Positions 1 to 5,600 of a DNA stretch of 6,078 bases are shown here, in pieces; position 1 is the stretch's first letter; every line of letters begins with the position of its first letter. The translations under genes were made by a program, and so were the position numbers. The notes beneath the pieces are model-generated. The model did not search any database and had not been told where the DNA came from. It saw only the letters and a list, made by a program, of their open reading frames with translations. Source of the stretch: Planctomycetota bacterium (GTDB lineage Bacteria > Planctomycetota > PUPC01 > DSUN01); NCBI GenBank assembly GCA_016872875.1, contig VGYW01000480.1, positions 1 through 6,078 on the forward strand, read 5' to 3'.

Positions 1-57
1 CAGGCCTCCTCGAAGTGGAAGAAAAGAAGAGAACACGCTTCCACACATGGAGGCCTG
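1..57. repeat. Imperfect long hairpin at the left edge
   Basis: CAGGCCTCC (1-9) pairs perfectly with GGAGGCCTG (49-57). Inside it, GTGGAAG (15-21) pairs with CTTCCAC (38-44). The two stem segments are separated by a 5 x 4 base internal loop, and the apical loop (22-37) is purine-rich. The element starts at base 1, so it may extend outside the window. A pyrimidine-rich stretch (59-71) follows, so it could be the transcription terminator of an unseen upstream gene. An inverted-repeat element is the alternative. No gene is supported here. Confidence 0.45.
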
Positions 58-77
58 GTCCTTTACCTTTTGCAAGC

Positions 78-115
78 GATCCTGATCAGATCGATCTAAA
101 AAGGTCGTCCGGATC
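78..115. other. Cluster of five GATC sites in an AT-richer leader
   Basis: GATC occurs at 78-81, 84-87, 89-92, 93-96 and 112-115, five times in 38 bases; chance expectation is about one per 256. The stretch is richer in A and T than the genes around it and lies 74-111 bases upstream of the hydrolase start. The rest of 58-188 holds no gene I can support. A possible promoter nearby (TTGCAA at 70-75, TCTAAA at 95-100, 19-base spacer) is too weak to call. Confidence 0.4.
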
Positions 116-178
116 ATCATACCAGCCGAAGGGCTCCGCTCGGAATGACAATGTTGCGTGGACGCTCCCCAACCCCCC

Positions 179-183
179 GGAGA
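179..183 (+). promoter_or_regulatory. Ribosome binding site of the SGNH hydrolase
   Basis: GGAGA lies five bases before the ATG at 189. It decides the start: the frame is open back to a GTG at 15, but only the ATG at 189 has both this site and an immediately following signal peptide. Confidence 0.7.
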
Positions 184-188
184 TACGC

Positions 189-1418
189 ATGCGCGCGCGT
201 CGAAGCATCTGGCTGCTGGTTCTGCTCCTCTGCGCAGCGTTGAGGATGGCCCGCGCGGGAGAGGGCGGCCAGACGGTCATTCTCGACATGGACGCCATCC
301 GCCACAAGCCCACGCCCGTGGGCAAGGAGAAGAAGCCAGCAGGGACGGTCGAGCTGGTGGATGGGAAGGTGGGGAAGGCGTGCAAGTTCACGTTCATCGA
401 GGGCGCGTCGGGCGGGTTCTTCACGGCCGGCGTGCGGGCGACGCCGGAGTGGGATAAGGCCGCCGGCATCTCCTTCTGGCTCAAGGGCGATGGCTCGAAG
501 AACTGGGGCGGCGTCGAGCTGATTGACGGCTCGGACTACGCTCTCCGCTACGCCGCCGCATTCCCGCTCGATTCAACCGAGTGGCGGAAGATCTCCATCC
601 CCTGGTGCGACCTCATTCCCGAGCTGCCCAAGGCCAAGCTCGTCGGCACCAAGGAGGGCTACGCCCCCTCCTCCTTCGGGAACTTCTGGTTCGGCAAGTG
701 GTGGACCTGGCGCGACTATCCCGCCCATTCGTTCACCATTGACGAGGTGGCGCTTGAACGCGACATCGCGGTTGACACGACGGACTACACACCCGCGAAA
801 GGGGGCGTGCCGAAGTTACTGGCCAAGCTCAAGGCCAGGCAGCCTGTCACCGTCGTGACGATGGGGGATTCGCTAACCGACAGGCGCCACTGGGCCAATC
901 GCCAGGTGGTCTGGGCCGAGGACTTCGCCGCGAAGCTCAAGGAGACCTATGGCTCCGAGGTCAAGCTGGTCAACGTCTCGCGCGGCGGCTCACAGCTCAC
1001 CCACGGCCTCCTCCAGATGCCCCTCTGGGTCCGCGACACGCCTGAGCCCGATCTGGTTACAGTGTGGTATGGCTACAACGACTGGAGCGATGGGATGCGG
1101 GGCGAACGGTTCCAGGAGACGCTGGCGTTCGCCGTTGACCGCATTCGCCGCCTGACGAAGGGCAAGAGCGAGGTGCTCCTGATGACCACCTGCCCCGCCT
1201 TCGAGCGCTGGGACGAGATGGACGAGATGGCGGGCGCCGTCCGCATCGTCGCGATGAAGAAGAAGACGGGCCTGGGCGACGTTGCGGCGGCGTTCAAGAA
1301 GTCCGGCGGCGACGAGGCGGCACGCCTCAAGCTCTTCTGCTCCGACAAGACGCACCTGGGCGAGCCGGGGCACAAGCTGGCGGCGGAGACGGCCATCAAG
1401 GCCATCGCCGGCGAGTGA
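189..1418 (+). CDS. Secreted SGNH/GDSL-family hydrolase with N-terminal beta-sandwich domain
   Basis: The protein has 409 residues. Residues 1-23 form a signal peptide (RARR, then a Leu-rich core, then a likely cut after A-R-A), so it acts outside the cytoplasm. Residues about 28-195 look like a beta-sandwich of the CIA30 or carbohydrate-binding type (SFWLKGDG, WRKISIPW, FTIDEVALERD); this assignment is by pattern only. The C-terminal half carries the SGNH blocks: GDSLTD with nucleophile Ser228, Gly266/267 in SRGGS (block II), GYND at 295-298 with Asn297 (block III), and DKTH with Asp386 and His389 (block V). All catalytic positions are present. The family holds esterases and lipases; with a beta-helix polysaccharide-active protein nearby, a carbohydrate deacetylase or esterase is the best inference, substrate unknown. 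The frame is open upstream to GTG 15, but those 58 residues look non-coding. It is separated from the nuclease gene by 214 bases. Confidence 0.9.
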   Translation: MRARRSIWLLVLLLCAALRMARAGEGGQTVILDMDAIRHKPTPVGKEKKPAGTVELVDGKVGKACKFTFIEGASGGFFTAGVRATPEWDKAAGISFWLKGDGSKNWGGVELIDGSDYALRYAAAFPLDSTEWRKISIPWCDLIPELPKAKLVGTKEGYAPSSFGNFWFGKWWTWRDYPAHSFTIDEVALERDIAVDTTDYTPAKGGVPKLLAKLKARQPVTVVTMGDSLTDRRHWANRQVVWAEDFAAKLKETYGSEVKLVNVSRGGSQLTHGLLQMPLWVRDTPEPDLVTVWYGYNDWSDGMRGERFQETLAFAVDRIRRLTKGKSEVLLMTTCPAFERWDEMDEMAGAVRIVAMKKKTGLGDVAAAFKKSGGDEAARLKLFCSDKTHLGEPGHKLAAETAIKAIAGE

Positions 1419-1438
1419 GGCGGTTTCGGACGTGTGCC

Positions 1439-1464
1439 CCGTCCCGCGTGCCAGGAAGGGACGG
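1439..1464 (+). terminator. Hairpin just after the hydrolase stop, possible terminator
   Basis: CCGTCCC (1439-1445) pairs perfectly with GGGACGG (1458-1464) around a 12-base loop, starting 20 bases after the hydrolase stop. No T-run follows, so intrinsic termination is doubtful. It may instead be the first of the series of leader hairpins that continues to 1613. Confidence 0.3.
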
Positions 1465-1468
1465 TAGG

Positions 1469-1554
1469 GCGTGCAAACCTGCACGCGGAAACTCTTGCGA
1501 CGCAAGGGGATACAAAACTGCAACCACGAGTTGCAGAATTCAGGGGGAACTCGT
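1469..1554 (+). promoter_or_regulatory. Structured leader with alternative hairpins upstream of the nuclease
   Basis: Three perfect hairpins stand in a row: GCGTGCA/TGCACGC (1469-1475 with 1480-1486, loop AACC), CTTGCG/CGCAAG (1494-1499 with 1501-1506) and CTGCAAC/GTTGCAG (1518-1524 with 1530-1536). The last is mutually exclusive with a fourth pairing, ACGAGTT (1526-1532) with AACTCGT (1548-1554). Exclusive pairings are what attenuators and riboswitch-like leaders use, but I recognise no known class. The 1494-1506 element has a one-base centre, so it can form only as a DNA dyad or with a few pairs lost to the loop. These may equally be DNA operators or the border of an inserted module. Confidence 0.35.
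1518..1536. repeat. 19-base dyad, copy 1 (nuclease leader)
   Basis: CTGCAA-N7-TTGCAG with spacer CCACGAG, preceded by AAAA and followed by AA. The same arms, spacer length and flanks recur at 1930-1948 inside the nuclease gene. It lies 97 bases before the nuclease start, a plausible place for a repressor operator. Confidence 0.5.
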
Positions 1555-1598
1555 AACCTTGCCATCATGGGCTGCGGGCCACAGGACCGAGGAATTGC

Positions 1599-1613
1599 CT
1601 CACCACCGGTGAG
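1599..1613 (+). promoter_or_regulatory. Small hairpin just before the nuclease ribosome binding site
   Basis: CTCACC (1599-1604) pairs with GGTGAG (1608-1613) around a three-base loop. It ends six bases before the Shine-Dalgarno site at 1620 and does not cover it, so any effect on translation is uncertain. It may be chance. Confidence 0.25.
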
Positions 1614-1619
1614 AGGAAT

Positions 1620-1627
1620 AGGAGGAG
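1620..1627 (+). promoter_or_regulatory. Ribosome binding site of the nuclease
   Basis: AGGAGGAG lies five bases before the ATG at 1633, a near-ideal site. It supports 1633 over the in-frame upstream GTG at 1471. The 54 residues between them fall in the hairpin-rich leader and do not resemble the family. Confidence 0.8.
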
Positions 1628-1632
1628 CCCCG

Positions 1633-2658
1633 ATGGCTCAGAGAGGCATCGTTCCCGGGAACTATGGCGCGCTCTTGCGACAGGTCAAAGAGCGCGTCAG
1701 AGCAGCGCAACTGGCCGCGCTCCGTCGCGTGAATAAGGAACTCATCAGTCTGTACTGGGACATCGGCCAGATGATCGTGTCGCAGCAGAAGAAGCAGGGG
1801 TGGGGGAAGTTCGTGGTGGAACGCCTGGCGCGGGACCTCCAGGCGGAGTTCCCCGGAATCCGCGGCTTCTCCGCTCGCAACATCTGGTACATGCGGAACC
1901 TCTATGTGACCTATGCCGCTAACGAAAAACTGCAATTGATAATTGCAGAAATAGGCTGGACCCAGAACGTGGTCATCATGGAGAGGTGCAAGGACGAGTT
2001 GGAGCGGGAGTTCTATCTGCGCATGACGCGGAGATTCGGCTGGACCACGAATGTCCTCATCCACCAGATCGAGAACCAGAGCTACGAGAAGACGCTGCTT
2101 GGCCAGACGAACTTCGGCCGCACATTGCCGCCCGCCCTGCGGGCGCAGGCCAAGCTGGCCGTCAAGGATGAGTACACCTTCGACTTCCTCGAGTTGGGGG
2201 AGGAGCACTCCGAACGCGAGCTGGAGAGGGCGTTGCTCTCGCGGGTCGAGGGCTTCCTGCGCGAGATGGGTGGCCTGTTCGCCTTCGTCGGCGGCCAGTT
2301 CCGCCTCGAGGTCAAAGGCCGCGAGTATTTCATTGACCTCTTGCTCTTCCATCGCCGGCTCTCCTGCCTCGTGGCCATTGACCTGAAGGTCGGCGAGTTC
2401 GAGCCGGAGTTCGTCGGCAAGATGCAGTTCTACCTTTCGGCCCTCGATGACCTCGTGCGGCTGCCCAGCGAGAAACCGTCCATCGGCATCATCCTGTGCA
2501 AGTCCAAGGACCGCACTTTCGTCGAATATGCGCTCCGCGACACGGCCAAGCCGATCGGCGTGACGTCTTATCGAATCGTGAAAAGGCTCCCGCGCGAGCT
2601 GCACGGCCAGCTTCCGCCCCCGGAGGTGATCCGGAAGCTCCTGGAGGACTCCGAATGA
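1633..2658 (+). CDS. DUF1016/YhcG-family PD-(D/E)XK nuclease
   Basis: The protein has 341 residues, the usual family size. The N-terminal DUF1016 domain (about 8-170) shows YWDIGQMI (41-48), GWGKFVVERLARDLQ (56-70), FSARNIWYMR (79-88), IGWTQNVVIMERCKD (107-121) and FGWTTNVLIHQI (135-146). The C-terminal YhcG nuclease domain (about 180-330) shows a Glu-rich helix (ERELE, 194-198), FVGGQ (218-222), YFIDLLLF with Asp235, AIDLK with Asp250 and Lys252, and GKMQFYL (262-268). Asp235, Asp250 and Lys252 fit the PD-(D/E)XK active site, which looks intact. No signal peptide is seen, so it should be cytoplasmic and act on DNA. The biological role of the family is unsettled; it often appears as a solitary accessory gene or near restriction systems. 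It sits oddly between two secreted-enzyme genes and overlaps the next one by four bases. An AT-rich stretch at 1921-1953 encodes NEKLQLIIAEI with two ATA codons, rare for this window. Confidence 0.92.
   Translation: MAQRGIVPGNYGALLRQVKERVRAAQLAALRRVNKELISLYWDIGQMIVSQQKKQGWGKFVVERLARDLQAEFPGIRGFSARNIWYMRNLYVTYAANEKLQLIIAEIGWTQNVVIMERCKDELEREFYLRMTRRFGWTTNVLIHQIENQSYEKTLLGQTNFGRTLPPALRAQAKLAVKDEYTFDFLELGEEHSERELERALLSRVEGFLREMGGLFAFVGGQFRLEVKGREYFIDLLLFHRRLSCLVAIDLKVGEFEPEFVGKMQFYLSALDDLVRLPSEKPSIGIILCKSKDRTFVEYALRDTAKPIGVTSYRIVKRLPRELHGQLPPPEVIRKLLEDSE
1930..1948. repeat. 19-base dyad, copy 2 (inside the nuclease gene)
   Basis: CTGCAA-N7-TTGCAG with spacer TTGATAA; including the spacer the arms extend to a perfect eight-base pairing, CTGCAATT with AATTGCAG. 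It is flanked by AAAA and AA, as in copy 1, 412 bases upstream. It encodes residues 100-106 of the nuclease without breaking the family pattern. Confidence 0.5.
2643..2648 (+). promoter_or_regulatory. Ribosome binding site of the beta-helix gene, inside the nuclease gene
   Basis: GGAGGA lies six bases before the ATG at 2655, within the codons for the last residues of the nuclease (LEDSE). Together with the ATGA overlap it indicates coupled translation and fixes the start of the third gene. Confidence 0.8.
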
Positions 2659-5600
2659 ACGCGCGCCCGTGGCCCCTTCTGTTGGCCTTGTTCCTTGCTC
2701 AGGAGGCCCTGGCCGCCATGAAGCCCCGCGTGATTGAGACCAAGTTCCCCACCGACGACGTGGTGATCGCCTCGCTGGTCGTCGAGGCGCCGAAGGATGG
2801 CGTGGGCGACGCCACGGGGGCGATTCAGGCGGCGATTGACGAGGCCGCCGCCGCGGGCGGAGCCGTCGTCTTCCTCCCCCCAGGCCGCTACCGCCTCGCC
2901 GGCCGCCTCACCCTCAAGGAAGGCGTCACCCTCCGAGGAGACTTCAACCCGTTCGTAGTGCGGCCTTCAGGCCGTAAGGAGGAGGACGGGCTGAAGCCCG
3001 CACTACAAACAGCGACGATTCTCATGCCGACGGCGGACAAAGGGAATGCCGACGGCCCGCCCGCCATCACGATGGAGCGCGGCACGGGCCTCACCAATCT
3101 GGCCATCTGGTATCCCGACCAGGACCCGATGAAGATCGTCCCCTACCCCTGGACCATCCGCACCTCGGAGAAGGTCACTGGCAACAACATCACCATCCAG
3201 AGCGTCGCCCTCATCAACCCCTACCAAGCCATCAAGATCGGCCCCGAGTGGAACGAGCTTCACACCATCCGTCACATCCATGGCACTCCGCTCAAGGCCG
3301 GCATCTGGATCGATACCACGACGGACATTGGGCGGGTGCGCGCCGTGAGTTTCCTGCCCGATTGGTGGCAACGGTCGGGACTGCCCGGCTCCCCCACGAC
3401 AGACGAAGCAAAGGCGGCGCTCCGCCGCGTCCTCGGTAAGGATGGGGTCGGTCTGGAGATGCGCCGTTCGGACTGGGAGTACATCTCCGATAGCGCCATC
3501 AGCGACTACGCCATTGGGGTCTTGGTTCGTCAGGGCCAGCAGGGGACAGCTAACGCAGTGATCGCCTCGTCAGTTCTTGCCGGCGGCACAGCTTTGAGAC
3601 TGGAGGGCCTCAACGAGGTCGGGCTCTCTGTTACAGGTTGTGTTCTGGGTGGACTGGAACACGCGGTGCATGCCCCCGCCGCCTTCAATTCCACTGTGCA
3701 GTTCCAGGACTGCGCCCTAAGTGGCCGGGTGCGTCTCGACGGGCCGGGCACCCTGACGCTACAAGCGGGCCTGCTGCCGCCTATGCCGGGCGGCGGGAGA
3801 GGCATCGTGGCGAGCAGCGGCCAAATCTCGGCACTGAACTGCACTGTCGCCGCACCGGGGTTCCCGGCCCTGCTGGGCGAAGGCGTCCGGCGCGCGCGAA
3901 TGCTGTGGAATCCGTTCGACCCAGAGCCGGCCGTGAAGAAGGTAAGCGCCGGCGATGTCATGATGGCCACATACCCGCTTGTTGCTACAGGCCATCCCGT
4001 ACCCGTGCAGGTCATGGAATTGCTTGGAGGTCGCCTGTCAACCCGCAAGCCCCTGCTGCAGAATCCGCGGCTGTTTGTGGTCACCGGTTTCGGCGCGGGG
4101 GCCGGGGAACAGGACAACACCGCGGCGTTTGCGAAGGCGCTGGAGGCGGCGCGGAAGGCGGGCGGGGGGACGGTGTATGTGCCCGCGGGGAACTATCGCT
4201 TCGCGGGCGAAATCGTGGTGCCGTCGGGGGTGGAGCTTCGCGGCATCTTCGATGTGCCCCACCACACGGTCTCGGGCGGCTCGGTGCTGATGCCGACGAG
4301 TGGCAAGGGCAAGGCCGACGGGACGCCGTTCATCCGCCTGGAGGCGAAGTCGGGGCTGCGGGGGCTGACCATCTGGTATCCCGACCAGGACCTGCGGAGC
4401 ATCCAGCCCTATCCCTGGGCGATTCAGAGCCTGGGGCCGGGGTGCTGGCTCGTGGACGTGACGCTCGGCAATGCCTACCAGGGGGCGGATTTCTGGACGC
4501 ATCCCAGCGACGGCCACGTCATCCGCTACCTCGCGGGCGCGGTGTTCAAGCGCGGACTCTTCGTCTCCAAGTGCAAGGGCGACGGATGGGTCGAGGACGT
4601 GCAGTTCAATCCCCACTACTGCGTCCGCGTGCATCCGAGCCTGGCAAGCCCCTACACCGAGGGGAAGAGCATCCAGGGGGTCATCGAGTATCAGCGGGCG
4701 AACCTGGAGGGGATCGTGTTCGGCCGCTGCGAGAACGAGCACGTGCGCGGCACCTTCCTCTACGCCGCCTACGACGGCATCGCGTTCCGAGACGACGGGG
4801 GCGTCGGGGCGAAGGCCACGGTGATCAACCACGGGACGGACACGGGGAGCCGCTGCGCCGTGCTGGAGGGGAGCGCGAACGTGACGTTCATCAACGCCCA
4901 ACTCGTGCCCCTCGGGGCGCACGAGGTGGGGGCGATCATCGTGGGCGACTCGTTCAAGGGCAAGGCGAGCTTCTTCAACACGCAGATATGGGGCGGGAAG
5001 ACGAGCGGCATCATCGCTGGCCAGGGCGACGTGGTGATTCAGGGCGTGAACACCCTCTGCGGCCCCTTCATCCTCAAGGGCGGCCGCGTGGCCATCGAAA
5101 ACGCCCACTGGACCCGCGATCTTCCCTGCCACATCCGCGTCGAGCCGACGGTCGAGAGCGCCCGCCTCATCGCCAACCTGGCGCCGAATGAGTTGAAGGT
5201 TGAGAATGGGGCGGGGGGCAAGCTCTACGCGCGCTGCAACTCCCTGGCCATTCCATCGGTGGCGGGCCGCCTCACTTTCAAGACCAGCTTTGAAGAGGGC
5301 GAGCCGCAGCCCGCGGCGGACACGGTAGCGAAGCAGGGCGGCGGCATCAAGCGCGTGAGCAAGCCCCAATGCCGCGTGGCCGAGACCGAGGCCAAGACCG
5401 GCAAACGCGCCCTCCGCGTGTCGGGCGTCGCCGACGACCCGGCATACTCCCACGTCTACTTCAAGCTCTTCGGCGAAGCGATTGGCGTCGCCCCCGATTC
5501 CGTCCTGACCTACTGGATTCGCCCAGCGAACGAGCGAGGCCGCTGCGTGGGCCTCGACCTCCTCTTCTCTAACGGCTCGGTCCTCCGCGATTCGCAGGCC

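Noticed and set aside
70..100. A sigma-70-like promoter (TTGCAA, 19 bases, TCTAAA)
   Set aside because: Only four of six matches in each box and a long spacer; such matches are expected by chance in an AT-richer patch.
130..155. GGCTCCGCTCGGAATGACA, resembling a dispersed intergenic repeat
   Set aside because: It looks like a repeat type seen in many genomes, but with one copy and no clear boundaries here I cannot support it.
15..188. An N-terminal extension of the hydrolase starting at GTG 15
   Set aside because: It would bury the signal peptide behind 58 polar residues with no family similarity; the ATG at 189 has a good ribosome binding site.
1439..1613. A CRISPR array or tRNA in the hairpin-rich gap
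   Set aside because: The hairpins differ in sequence and spacing, there is no regular direct repeat, and no cloverleaf with a T-loop motif can be formed.
1471..1632. An N-terminal extension of the nuclease starting at GTG 1471
   Set aside because: The region is a hairpin-rich leader, the peptide does not match the family, and the ATG at 1633 has a near-ideal Shine-Dalgarno site.
1600..2604. A 334-codon minus-strand open frame opposite the nuclease
   Set aside because: The + strand encodes a textbook DUF1016/YhcG protein; the antisense product has no family features.
3638..5191. A 517-codon + strand open frame
   Set aside because: It is out of frame with the beta-helix gene, rich in Arg, Gly and Pro, has no domain motif and no ribosome binding site, and lies wholly inside a gene with duplicated modules in the true frame.
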